Source of the DNA: Pegoplata infirma
Lineage: Eukaryota; Arthropoda; Insecta; Diptera; Anthomyiidae
Direction: 5' to 3'
Length of the DNA: 64,000 bases
Assembly: GCA_963921195.1 (NCBI GenBank)
Contig: OY992536.1
Span: 181,916,995-181,980,994, forward strand
Shown: positions 44,772-54,544 of the stretch, piece after piece
How positions within the stretch are numbered: position 1 is the stretch's first letter
Layout of the letters: every line of letters begins with the position of its first letter
Notes under the pieces: model-generated
Told to the model about the DNA's origin: nothing
Databases searched by the model: none
What the model saw: the letters and a program-made list of their open reading frames with translations, nothing else
Made by a program: the position numbers and the translations under genes

Positions 44772-46410
44772 CTTTTACAATTTTTTTTTAAGTTTTTATA
44801 CGTTTTTTTTTATATGTTTAGCATTTTTTCGATAATACCGGTACATACCGGTATTGACGTTTCGGTATCGGTAATACCGTAACTGATTCAATTCAAATAC
44901 CGTAACCGATACCGATACCGAAATAAATAAAAAACGATACCAATACCGATATCGATACCGTTATTCGTTTCGATTGCCAACCTTGCAAAAAAGGAATTGG
45001 ACCGAATACGATCGAATTTCAAAAGTTGCAGTCCATGAAACTATAGTTTATCACAAATGTCAACTTCTATAATGCACTAATAATAAACTAGATACACACA
45101 GGCCACAAACATTTATTTTTTAGTTAAAACATACCTTTTACTATCAATTAAAACTTTTTGGTTCCAAATGTATAAACAATTGACTTAAAAGTGTCAAGAA
45201 AAACTCACTGAGTAATTAGGCCCCAAATTGTAGAAAATGTATATTTGACAGCTTACAGCTGTGCGAATATTGAAAGCAAAACAAAAGTAAGAACGTTAAT
45301 TTTTTCTGTAAAGTATAGGTAAACGATGCAGTGCAAAAACATTTATCGATCTTAATATTTTAATTTTGACTTAAGCGCCGCTAGATCAGTGATTTCGGCC
45401 ACAGTGGGACGGACGGATATCGTTAGATCGTCTTAGAATCGAACGAGGATCATGAATATATATACTTTATGGGGTCTTAGACCAATATTTCGAGGTGTTA
45501 CAGACGGAATGACAAACTTATATTGCTAGAGTGGAGGGTATAAAAATGTTTCAGAATCTGAGAATTTTTCTTTTTCGTTTGAAAAATATCTCAGAATCTG
45601 AGTCTTTTTTAAAATAGGAAAATTGTTTCAGAATCTGAGACTTTTTCTAAAGTAAAAATTTCTCAAAATCTGAGTATTTTTCAAAAAAAAATGTTTGCGA
45701 ATCAGAGATTTTTCTATAGGAAAAAATGTCTCTGAGTCTGAGACTTTTTCTATAGGAAATATTTCTCAAAATCTGAGACTTTTTCTAAGTGAAAAATGTC
45801 TGAGGTTTTTCTATAGGATCAATGTCTAGGAGTCTGAGCCTTTTTAGATAGGAAAAATGTCTCAGAATCTGAAAATTTTTCAATAAGTTAGAAACGTACA
45901 AAATTTACATTTTAAGCTTATTTTGAAAACAATGAGAGATATGTTGACTTTTTCTATAGGAAACATATCACAGAATCTAAGACTTTTTCTATTGGAAAAA
46001 CTGTCTCAAGTTCTGAAAACAGTCTCAGATTCTGAGACATTTTACTATAGAAAATGGCTAGATTTTGAAGACTTTAAGCGAACAAAATATATAAATTCAA
46101 CATATCTGAAACATTTCATTATATTGATGAAAACTTCAACTAAATTTACCAAAAACAAAATAATTAAGTTCAATTTAAATATTTCATAATATTGATGAAA
46201 ACTTCTTTTAACTTGTTTTCAAACTTTCATCTTATTGAAAACATAGATTTAACATTAAATCGTATTGATTCAGCCGTTTCCTTCAGTGTAGTTTTAAAAA
46301 TCTTTTTAAAATAATCACAGATTTGTAATGCCGCCATTATTTTCGGTAGTTAAAAATTCAAAACATTTACATATTCCTTTGTCATATTAAACCAGAGCCC
46401 CCCGTTTCCC

Positions 46411-48060
46411 GAGTAATCACAATTATATGCCGATTCCAGCCATGTAATTTTTTTAACAAGTCTCTTTAAAATTTTTTTCATAAAATGACTTCAAACTTGA
46501 AAATTTTTTGCTTTTTCACACTTTTGTATGGTGATTGGGCGAGCTGGGACGGATAGTAGTTCGCCAATGCCACAAAATTCATCGGATTGTACTAAAATTT
46601 GAAATTTGGTGTCCTTGAATATAGTCAATTATAATTAGTAAAAATTTTTTTTTTTTTTTTTGGATTTTTTTCATTTTTTTTTTAGTGGAATATCCGTGAG
46701 GGGTAGTCGGGTAGTAGTTTGGCCAGGCAACAATTTTCATCGGATTCTTTTGAAATTTTAAACAAGTTATCACAATTATATGCCGATTCCAGCCATGTAC
46801 TTTTTTTTAACAAGTCTCTTTGAAAATATTTTCATAAAATGACTTCAAACTTGAAAATTGTACACTTTTTTACACATTTGTATGGAAAGTGGACGAGCCG
46901 GGACGGGTAGTAGTATGGCCAGGCCACAATTTGCATCGGATTCTTTTGAAATTTTAAACAAGTAATCACAATTATATGCCGATTCCAGCCATGTAATTTT
47001 TTCAACAAGCCTCTTTGAAAATTTTTTCATAAAATGACTTCAAAGTTGAAAATTGTACACTTTTTCATACATTTGTATGGAAATTGGACGAGCTAGGACG
47101 GGTAGTAGTTCGCCAATGCCACAAAATTCATCGGACTGCACTAAAATTTGAAATTTGGTGACCTTGAATATAGTCAATTCTAATTAGTAAATAAAAAAAT
47201 ATTTTTTTTTTTTGATTTTTTACATTTTTTTTAAGTGGACTAGCCGAGACGGGTAGTCGGGTAGTAGTTTGGCCAGGCCACAATTTTCATCGGATTCTTT
47301 TGAAATTTTAAACGAGTAATCACAATTATATGCCGATTCCAGCCATGTAATTTTTTCAACAAGTCTCTTTAAATTTTTTTCATAAAATGACTTCAAACTT
47401 GAAAATTTTTCGCTTTTTCACACATTTGTATGGTGATTGGGCGAGCTGGGACGGGTAGTAGTTCGCCAATGCCACAAAATTCATCGGATTGTACTAAAAT
47501 TTGAAATTTGGTGTCCTTGAATATAGTCAATTATAATTAGTAAAAAAAAAATTTTTTTTTTTTTTTGGATTTTTTTATTTTTTTTTTTTTAGTGGACTAG
47601 CCGTGACGGGTAGTCGGGTAGTAGTTTGGCCAGGCAACAATTTTCATCGGATTCTTTTGAAATTTTAAACAAGTAATCACAATTATATGCCAATTCCAGC
47701 CATGTATTTTTTTTAACAAGTCTCTTTGAAAATATTTTCATAAAATGACTTCAAACTTCAAAATTGTACACTTTTTTACACATTTGTATGGAAAGTGGAC
47801 GAGCCGGGACGGGTAGTAGTTTGGCAAGGCCACAATTTTCATCGGAATCTTTTGAAATTTTAAACAAGAATTAACAATTGTAGCCGATCCCAGCCATGTA
47901 ATTTTTTTAACGAGTCGTTTTTAAAAATATTTCATAAAATGATGTCAAACTTGAAAATTGTACAGTTTTTCACATATTTGTATGGAAAGTGGACGAGCCG
48001 AGACGGGTAGTTGTATGCCGAAGCCACAGTTGTCGTTAGATTTGCATAAAATCTTTTGAG
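46411..48060 (+). repeat. Satellite of alternating about 353-bp and 195-bp units
   Basis: AGTAATCACAATTATATGCC (or variant) starts units at 46411, 46764, 46960, 47314, 47671 and 47866, giving spacings 353, 196, 354, 357 and 195. Every unit has CAGCCATGTAATTTTTT, CATAAAATGACTTCAAACTT and ACATTTGTATGGAAAKTGG. Long units add about 158 bases with CCTTGAATATAGTCAATT, a T-run and GGGTAGTCGGGTAGTAGTTT, itself a partial duplication of the basic unit's GGGACGGGTAGTAG end. This is a higher-order arrangement. Confidence 0.88.
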
Positions 48061-48162
48061 GTTATTCCTTGCAATCTCTCCATTAAAATTTATATAACTT
48101 TGCTATACTTTCTAGTAATAGTTTAGATTTTACACGGTTTTAAAAGTAAAAAAAGCTCATTT

Positions 48163-48252
48163 CAACTACCCGGGTAGCTCAACTACCCGGGTAATAATCC
48201 CGGGTAGTTGAGCTTCCCGGGTAGGCGAGTTCCCGGGTACTCGAGCTTCCCG
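48163..48252. repeat. CCCGGGTAGT palindrome cluster
   Basis: ACTACCCGGGTAG occurs at 48166 and 48182, then CCCGGGTAGTTGAGCTTCCC, GGGTAGGCGAG, TCCCGGGTACTCGAGCTTCC in 90 bases. The CCCGGG cores are palindromic and the copies lie in both directions. The position just inside the hAT right end suggests subterminal transposase-binding repeats. Confidence 0.7.
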
Positions 48253-48471
48253 GTTCTGACCGCAGGCTCTGTATTAAACACCTTAGTCATCAGAATGCTG
48301 GGCTTTAGTTATCAACGCATAAACTAGAAATTTCATTCACGACGCTGATTAATGAATATGGTAATTTAAAATTAAATATAACGGATGCGAGATTTTGAAA
48401 AAAAAAATTCATTAATAAATACAGTTTACTGGATTGACGGAATTTTATTTTAAAAATCTTTGGCCCTTACC

Positions 48472-48630
48472 ACAAGAAAACAAAAAGTCTATTTTAACAA
48501 AAGTTTTATTTTAAATTTCAAATTTTCTATACATTTTTTGAAAGTCGATTTTAAAAACAAAAACAATTTGTATGGAAATAAAATTAAAAGCTCATTTTAA
48601 ATTTATTTTATTTTCTTGTGGTAAGGCTGT
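48472..48630. mobile_element. Short MITE, CCCTTACCACAAGAAAAC ends
   Basis: CCCTTACCACAAGAAAACAA and the inverted TTTTCTTGTGGTAAGG enclose about 155 bp. A second copy lies at 56570-56740 in the opposite orientation, and similarity extends past the end into AAATCTTTGGCCC, so the true terminus may be about 15 bases further out. Confidence 0.65.
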
Positions 48631-49262
48631 TTATTTGTTGAACAATCTTGTAATTGTTTTATAATAAAAGTAAAAGTTCAAGGGCAATATTAATGATTTC
48701 TTGGGATATATGGAAACTTTTACTGTATTAATTTTCGTTAAATCTTTTCTTCTCCTAATAAGGATCGTTAAATGTCTAGCATTATACTTTTTAATGGGGC
48801 ATTTAGAAACTTTCATAAATTTTTAAATTCGTCGATGAACAAAATTTTTAAAAAATATTAACTAAATGCTATAAATACTAAAATCTAGTGATACTATTTA
48901 TTGCTTTCCTCTTACCCCTTTTCAGTTATTTAACGACCTTTATTTAAACTTCATGTGTATTTCTATTAGACTTTGCTTTGATCGATTAACTGTAATTTAT
49001 TTGAATTTTTAAATATGTGGGGGCCCGACGACAATGTAGCGTATTTCATATTCAATATTCATTGAATGACACACACATCAACAGTTTTAGTGTGTTTACA
49101 TTTTTAAATATTTAAATTAACAGGAAACCTTATGTCTTCTTTTCTTGACCATACTCAATTTTAAATTTGTCAATACCCGGGTAAAAAAAAAATTACAAAA
49201 CTTTTGCGACTTAAGATCTCGTTCGATCAAAATGCAATATAATAATAAAAACACAACAAATA
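48631..49262. other. No gene seen
   Basis: AT-rich DNA without termini or tandem structure. A short minus-strand open frame near 48631-48816 has no recognisable motif. Confidence 0.35.
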
Positions 49263-49672
49263 AAACAAGTAAAAAAGTTAAGTGATATCCTCCACAATTT
49301 CAAAAAGATTATTGCAAAAAACTTTATTTAAGGAAATACTTTTGAAAAAAAAATTTTTTGAAAAAAAAAAATTCCGCGAAAAAAAATTTTGTTAAAAAAA
49401 ATCCGCGATTTTTTTCTTTTTTTGTTAAAAAATATTTTTGTACTTGTTTAAATACCATTTGGTGTTCAATTATGTTCACATATGTCAACCAGAAGCCGAA
49501 TTAAAACATTTTGTATTTTGTATTTTTAGGTTATGTTGAATATACTGAAATTTTTGAGGTGTGCTTACATTTTCGTTCATAGCTTTTGAACCGGGGTCCC
49601 AGATCGATATTTCGATGAGTTACAAACGGAATGACAAACTTATATATACCCTCTATCACTGGAGGGTATAGG
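49263..49672 (+). repeat. mini-me copy with internal deletion
   Basis: Starts AAACAAGTAAAAAAGTTAAG, ATATCCTCCACAATTTC and ends GGAATGACAAACTTATATAT, ACCCTCTATCACTGGAGGGT. The GTCY tract, the core and the TATATACTTTATGGGG tract are all missing, replaced by a join near GAACCGGGGTCCCAGATCG (49590). Confidence 0.65.
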
Positions 49673-49962
49673 TTAGGTTAGACTTGTGTTTGTTCACCAA
49701 TTTTTTGAAAATTAGACTGCTTAAATTAAACATCGGGCGAAATTTATATATGATGACTGAAAACAAACATGGTTCAATAGAGCGACATCTTTTGCTTGAT
49801 AAAATAGATTTTTTTTTCGATTTTGAATATCCAGGAAAATTTTTATTCTACTAGGCGTAAAACTTTTGTGGTACAAATTTGATATCAATTGTATTGAATT
49901 AGTCCGTGGCGCCTGGCCATCAAAGTTTTTGTTTTCTGAAATATTAATAAAAAAAATTAAAA

Positions 49963-50018
49963 CAAGTAAAAAAGTTAAACTAGACTTGGACCATGGATTC
50001 GAATTTAACTAATTACAC
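49963..50018 (+). repeat. mini-me start fragment
   Basis: AAAACAAGTAAAAAAGTTAA, ACTAGACTTGGACCATGGAT matches the family start. It ends where the foldback element begins. Confidence 0.55.
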
Positions 50019-50023
50019 AGTGA

Positions 50024-50634
50024 TACAAAATCGAACGTTCGGAATCGGAATGGGATGAAACCAAAAGCAAATGAAAGCTGACGTTTTCCATAACAAAACC
50101 CTCAAGGCCTTTTGTTTAGGTCAGAGCTAGATTTTTTTTACACGCATTTAAAGTTGGTGATTTTAAAGCATTTAAAGTTTTTGTGTACTAAACATGTCAT
50201 ACTTTAAAGGCCCCTGGTGGTGCCCTTATTGGAAATGTAGGGTCCAGTTTCCAAACTTAAGCTCAAAATTTCTTCAGCTATGACTGGTATGAATTTTGCT
50301 GCAATCGGTCCAGTACCTATTTACTGAATAGCCAAATTATTAAAATAAACCACTGTACACCGTTGCGTATGATTGTTATTTAAAGGAAATTATTAATATA
50401 AACCACTGGACACCGTTGCGTATGATTGTTATTCAAAGGCAATTACAATATTAATCATTCGCCACTAATACAGCTTTCAAGCATTTATTATTATAATTAT
50501 AATAAAAGTGCACTAACTTCAAATGCGTGTAAAATCTAGCTCTGAACTAGAAAAAAGCCTTGAGGGGTTTGTTATGGAATATGTCAACTTTCATTTGCTT
50601 TTGGTTTCATCCCATTCCGATTTTGGGTGTTGCA
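50024..50634. mobile_element. Foldback element with CATCCCATTCCGATTTTG arms
   Basis: AAAATCGAACGTTCGGAATC, GGAATGGGATGAAACCAAAA, GCAAATGAAAG on the left pairs with CTTTCATTTGCTTTTGGTTT, CATCCCATTCCGATTTTGGG on the right. The inner arms GGTCAGAGCTAGATTTT and ACACGCATTTAAAGTTGGTG pair with CACTAACTTCAAATGCGTGT and AAATCTAGCTCTGAACT. A 61-bp tandem duplication (CACCGTTGCGTATGATTGTT at 50353 and 50414) lies in the centre. The terminal CAGTG is on both ends, but no duplication is clear. Confidence 0.65.
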
Positions 50635-50654
50635 CTGTTTTATTAATTACAATA

Positions 50655-51124
50655 AAAACTTGTAACTTGATTTTGTTTGCTACCTCCTATTTGTCAAAAA
50701 TTCCTAGTAATTTTACAAGATTTTTACCAATAATTTTGTAACTTTACAAGATTTTTACCAATAAAATTGTAAACTTACAAATTTTTTGACACCATACGAT
50801 TTACAAAGAGGTTTCGTAATTTTACTAGATTTTTTGCTACCTACTATTTTACAAAAATTCCTAGTAATTTTACAAGCTTTTTACCAATAATTTTGTAATT
50901 TTACAAGTTTTTTTGCGCAATTAAAATTACAAGGAATTCTCGTGAATTTACTAGATTTTTTTTTTGTAAAATTATCTTGAAAATTTGTAAAATTAGAAAA
51001 AAAATTGTAAAATTACAAAAAAATGTAAATTTCGATTTGTTAAAAAACAAGGAAAGCGGACAAATATTGGTAAAATGGGATAACGAGACTTTTTCTAGTA
51101 ATTTGACAAAGTTTTTTTTTGTGT
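50655..51124. mobile_element. 'TTGTAAATTTACAA' MITE family copy
   Basis: Repeated TTTTACAAGATTTTTACCAA and AATTTTGTAATTTTACAAG words, then AAGGAATTCTCGTGAATTTA, AAATTTCGATTTGTTAAAAA, TGGTAAAATGGGATAACGAG and the end AATTTGACAAAGTTTTTTTT then TGTGTGTG. Collinear with 60590-61298 and with the right part of 3425-4546. Confidence 0.65.
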
Positions 51125-51511
51125 GTGAGAAAAACCACCGCCGAAATTCACTCTTTTGCTTACAACCAAGGAGAGGACTTTCATGCAAATGCATATTTTT
51201 TCCCATTAGTCTTAAAATAGCATAAACCAAATATCTTTGTAAATCAAAGAAATTGTTAAAAAATGGCATCGATTGATTAGTGAATACTTTTGAATATTTT
51301 GCTGAAAATGCATATTTTTGCATATTTTGTAGTATTTTGCTAAAAATTCATATTTTTGGGTCATATTTTGTATAAAATTTTAGCTTTAGCTAATTTTTTC
51401 CCTTTCTCAATGATTGCCTGTTGAAAACCCCTCATATCTTTTGTTCGATGCCAAAAAAATGTTTTTTTTTCGTTAATAAGCTTCCAGAGTAAAAAAATAT
51501 TGATAAAACAT
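51125..51511. other. No gene; ATGCATATTTT-rich DNA
   Basis: CATATTTTTGCATATTTT words recur at 51190-51365. A minus-strand open frame of about 140 codons spans this and the preceding MITE, but overlaps non-coding repeat sequence and has no recognisable motif. Confidence 0.35.
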
Positions 51512-51608
51512 CTTTATACCCTCCACTCTAGTGATAGAGGGTATATATAAGTTTGTCATTCCGTTTGTAACACCTCGAAATATTCGTCTAGGACCCCATA
51601 AAGTATAT
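51512..51608 (-). repeat. mini-me end fragment, reverse
   Basis: TTTATACCCTCCACTCTAGT, GATAGAGGGTATATATAAGT and GACCCCATAAAGTATATAA are the first 97 bases of the family's end in reverse. The match stops exactly where GGGGCATTCCATGTCAATC begins, so a second element cut it off. Confidence 0.7.
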
Positions 51609-51947
51609 AAGGGGCATTCCATGTCAATCAGACGCTTTGAAAAACAAATTTTTTAGATTATCCCAATTTGCTTACAGTTTTTAGTACCCTTCGAAAACTC
51701 CTTCGTGGTAAATTTTCAGATTTTTTTGATGACCCGTTCAAAAGATATCGAATTTTTAAAAATTGGTAGTTTGTTCATTTACTCAAACTTCTTTTACTCA
51801 TAACTTCTTCAATAATGGTCCAAATTTCAAAATTTTTGATTTTTAAGTACTTTTTAAATAAAAACCCCAAAAAATTCTTTTTTTTTAAATTTAAATCTCA
51901 TTTTTGAAAATGTCTGAACTCTTTGATTTTTTTTGAAATTTTTTTGT
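51609..51947. other. Sequence starting with a GGGGCATTCCATGTCAA terminus
   Basis: GGGGCATTCCATGTCAATCA resembles GAGGCATTCCACACCAAATG (57160) and GGCCATTCCACGAGAC (9128). No inverted partner was found downstream, so this is a one-sided fragment. Confidence 0.4.
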
Positions 51948-52179
51948 GTAAAACTCAGTGGCGGGTACAGCTTTTGGCTTTGGGGGGGGAAATTTTTTTT
52001 TACTTCAAAGAAAAAAAATCATAATGCTCTCTCGGACGAGCAAAAACAGGGATACGTTTCAATTGCAAAAAAAAAATATGGGAAAGCTATAATATCATAA
52101 AATTTATTAGTTTTTGCCGAAGGGGGTTTGTTTTTCATAATCATATGTATTTTGTTTAGATAATTTTTTTTTTTGCTAT

Positions 52180-53620
52180 AACTAAATCTGAGAATTTTTC
52201 AATAGAAGAAATTCTTCCTACAGATGATGAAAAAAATATTTTTTTTATAGGGCAAATGTCTCAGAATCTAAGACTTCTTCTTAACGCAAAATGTCTCAGA
52301 ATCTGAGAGTTTTTTCGTATAGAAAAATTTTTGGATTCTAAGAACTTTTTTCCACAGAAAAGGTCTCAGATTCTGAGAAATTTTACTATAGAGAAAGTGT
52401 CATATTTTAAAGCATTTTTGAGATATTTTTCCTATAGAAAAGGTCTAAGATTATTAGATTTGTTCGTACTAAAAAAATTTCAGATTCTTTTTTCTATAGA
52501 GAAAGTCTCAGATTGTAGAACTTTTTCCTTCAGAAAAAGTTTAACATTCTGATTCAAAGACCTATGTATATAGAAAAAGTCTAAAATTTTGAGACTCTTT
52601 CCAAAAGAAAAAGTCACAGGTTCTAAGACGTTTTCCCTATAGAAAAAGTCTTAGATTCTAAAACCTTCTTCTTGTAATATAAAAAAGACACTTTTTTCTA
52701 AGGAAACGTCTCAAATTTTGAGACCTTTATCCTATCGAAAAATTCATAGATTCTGAGACCTGCTTCCCAAAGAAAAAGTGTCAGATTCTGAGACATTTTT
52801 CCTATAGAATAAGTCTAAAATTTTGAAATTCTGAGACCTTATTCCTATAGAAAAAGTATTAGATTCTAACACCTTTTACCTATAGAAAAAGTCTAGGGGT
52901 CCCCGTAGGCTAGTTGGTAGCGTGCTAGCCTTTCAACGTGGGGGTCGTGGGTTCGATTCCCACCAGAACCCTTGGTTTTTTTTCGCTACAACGAGACGAA
53001 GGTCATTGTTACCAGCTCTCGGTTAGGTGGAATTTATTAAAAATGAGTTGTAAATAGAAAGAATAAATAAAAATAATTGATCATGTGATCAAAACTATTA
53101 TTATTATTATTTATTATTATATTATAGAAAAAGTCACAGATTCTGCGACCTTCTTCCAATTGAGTAAGTTTCAACTTCTGAGACTTTTTTTCAACAATAA
53201 AAAGTCTCAGACTTTAAGACCTTTTTCTTTTTAAAAAGATTCAGATTTTGAGACCTTTTCCCCTCAAATAAGTCTCAAATTCAAAGATTCTTCCTATGGA
53301 AAAAGTCTCAGATTTTTAAACCTTTTTCCTTTCGAAAAAGTCTCAGATTCTGCGACCTTTTTTCCTATAAATAAGTCTCAAGTTTTGATACCTTTCTTCC
53401 GTAGAAAAAGTCTCAGATTCTGAGACTTTTAGAATTCGGGAATTCTTCTGCAAAAATCCTCAAAAGAAAATGTTTGAGGATGTGAAAAATCTTAGAGTTT
53501 TTTTTTACCTTTTCTATGGAAAAAGTCTCAGATTTTGTGACCGATTCTAAGACATTCTAAAAAAGTTTTCCAAAATAGTTTTTCAAACGTTAGACTACCA
53601 ATATTTTTAAGATTTTAAGA
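52180..53620. repeat. CTCAGAATCTGAG array (copy 3), within the hAT
   Basis: About 35-38 degenerate units mix TCTCAGATTCTGAGAC and CCTATAGAAAAAGTC words at roughly 35-40-base spacing. The SINE at 52894-53122 is inserted within one unit. Confidence 0.8.
52894..53122 (+). mobile_element. tRNA-derived SINE with 13-bp target duplication
   Basis: The head (52896-52970) is tRNA-related: A box TAGGCTAGTTGG (52906-52917) and an exact B box GGTTCGATTCC (52950-52960). The body has ACGAGACGAAGGTCATTG and CAGCTCTCGGTTAGGTGG, and the tail is a run of TTATTATT repeats. TATAGAAAAAGTC flanks both sides (52881-52893, 53123-53135). That word is also part of the host array unit, but the break lies within a unit, as for a true duplication. 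It would be transcribed by RNA polymerase III and moved by a LINE. The acceptor stem is mismatched, so it is not a working tRNA. Confidence 0.85.
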
Positions 53621-54025
53621 TATTTTTCCTATTCCTATGCAGTAGACAAACATTTTTTATGTAAACTAAATCCTGTTACATTTTTCTAGACAAAAAAAAA
53701 ACATATTCTAAGTAATTTTTTATACTAAAATTCATAATCAGATTGAAAAATATTTTTTAACAGAAAATTTTCAGATTAAGTCACATTTTTCCTTTAAAAA
53801 TTTTCAGATTTTTTGCTATTAAAAATTTTTGGATTTCGAGATTTTTTTCCTTCGGAAATTTTTTTAGAAAACTTCCTTCTTTCTTTTTTCTTCTTTTTCT
53901 TTCTTTTCTTTTCCTTTCTTTTTTTTTTTCTTTTTTTCTTTTTTTTTTTTTCTTTTTGAAATTTGGTCTGGGGGGGGGGAAATTTCCCCTTTTTCCCCCC
54001 CCTTGTACCCGCGCATGGTAAAACT

Positions 54026-54544
54026 TCTATCGATTCTACAAATTTTTTGCCCAGGAGGATCGTGGGATAACGATTATTACTATTTTTTAAATTTTTTGAA
54101 AAAAATTTATTGTAATTTTCCATTTCTACTGCTGCAATGGTGCGTCATAGAGGGGTCTTTTGTAAGACCGACCCCTATTAATTTTTATGTCTTTACATTT
54201 TTTGGAACAAACTAATACCCTATCTCCAATTTCTAAGGGGGCTCCCACACAAAACGACATTTTTTTAAATTGGCTCCAACCGCTCTAACTGCCCTTAGAG
54301 CAACAAAATGTATGACCGACCCACAATCTTTTTTTAGTCCAAATATTTTCTCTGAACACACCTACCCTCTATCTTTAACTGTTAAGGTGGTCCCTATACA
54401 AATTTTTTTATTTTTCGTAAATTTGTTTTATTTAATCAGCTTCTACCGGTCCAATGGTGCGTCCGAGTGGCGTCAATAGTGAGACCGACCCCCATTTATT
54501 TTTATCCTACAACATTTTTTTAAAACATACCTGCGCCCTACGCC
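54026..54544. other. No gene seen
   Basis: Contains a loose repeat: CTGCAATGGTGCGTCATAGA (about 54131) and CGGTCCAATGGTGCGTCCGA (about 54448), each followed by GAGACCGACCCC / AAGACCGACCCC and TTATTTTTAT, about 320 bases apart. Possibly two units of an old tandem repeat. Confidence 0.4.

Larger units (their letters stand above)
42840..44985. mobile_element. hAT element with perfect 8-bp target duplication CAAAAAAG
   Basis: CAATGTTGGCAATCGATACC and the reverse complement of the right end, CAAGGTTGGCAATCGAAACG, are bounded by CAAAAAAG (42832-42839 and 44986-44993). Subterminal zones on both sides are dense in GGTATCGGTACCGGTATT-type words (42895-43000 and 44830-44965), typical of hAT subterminal binding sites. 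A reverse mini-me is nested inside. No transposase. Confidence 0.9.
42270..45406. mobile_element. Transib-type element with CACAGTGGCCGAAA ends, GGACG duplication
   Basis: CACAGTGGCCGAAACACCCA at 42270 and the reverse complement of the right end, CACTGTGGCCGAAATCACTG, are followed by ATCTAGCGGCGCTTAA / ATCTAGCGGCGCTTAA on both sides. The GGACG flanks (42265-42269, 45407-45411) lie in a GACG microsatellite, so chance identity is possible, but length and GC content fit Transib. The interior holds a hAT, and a stretch (42420-42640) resembling the third mini-me subfamily. Confidence 0.72.
39788..45546 (+). mobile_element. mini-me/DINE-1-like element carrying two Transib-type insertions
   Basis: Starts ACAAGTAGAAAAGTTAAATT, TTGGCCGAATCTATGAATAC and ends TGCTAGAGTGGAGGGTATAA. 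Pieces are 39788-40363, 42131-42269 and 45407-45546, about 845 bp in all and collinear with 19749-23635. Insertions lie at the same internal CACTG as in that copy and inside its GTCY tract. Confidence 0.8.
39490..46070. repeat. CTCAGAATCTGAG array (copy 2), split by a mini-me
   Basis: Degenerate 35-36-bp units (TCTCAGAATCTGAGACTTTT, TATAGGAAAAAT) occupy 39510-39789 and resume at 45547-46070, with the mini-me between them. Beyond the right side, TTCATTATATTGATGAAAAC (46118 and 46188) resembles the DNA to the right of the 61795-63115 array. Confidence 0.75.
46393..48271. mobile_element. hAT element carrying a satellite, 8-bp duplication TATTAAAC
   Basis: CAGAGCC at 46393 and GGCTCTG ending at 48271 are bounded by TATTAAAC (46385-46392 and 48272-48279). 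The terminal match is short, but inner CCCGTTTCCCGAG and CTCGAGCTTCCCGG blocks support it. Nearly all the interior is the tandem repeat at 46411-48060. A CCCGGGTAGT-rich zone lies before the right end. No coding sequence. Confidence 0.8.
51956..54017. mobile_element. hAT element carrying the CTCAGAATCTGAG array, 8-bp duplication GTAAAACT
   Basis: CAGTGGCGGGTACAGC at 51956 and the reverse complement of the right end, CATGCGCGGGTACAAGG, are bounded by GTAAAACT at 51948-51955 and 54018-54025. Both ends carry G/C runs (GGGGGGGGAAATTT at about 51984 and 53970). The interior is the degenerate 35-bp array, a SINE, and a long pyrimidine tract (53880-53955). No transposase. Confidence 0.88.

Noticed and set aside
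52896..52970. A functional tRNA gene
   Set aside because: Although A and B boxes are good, the acceptor stem has mismatches, and a body, a TTA-repeat tail and a target duplication show it is a SINE.
53794..54123. Lysine-rich minus-strand open frame
   Set aside because: It is the complement of a pyrimidine tract plus the hAT right end and part of the flank; no domain.
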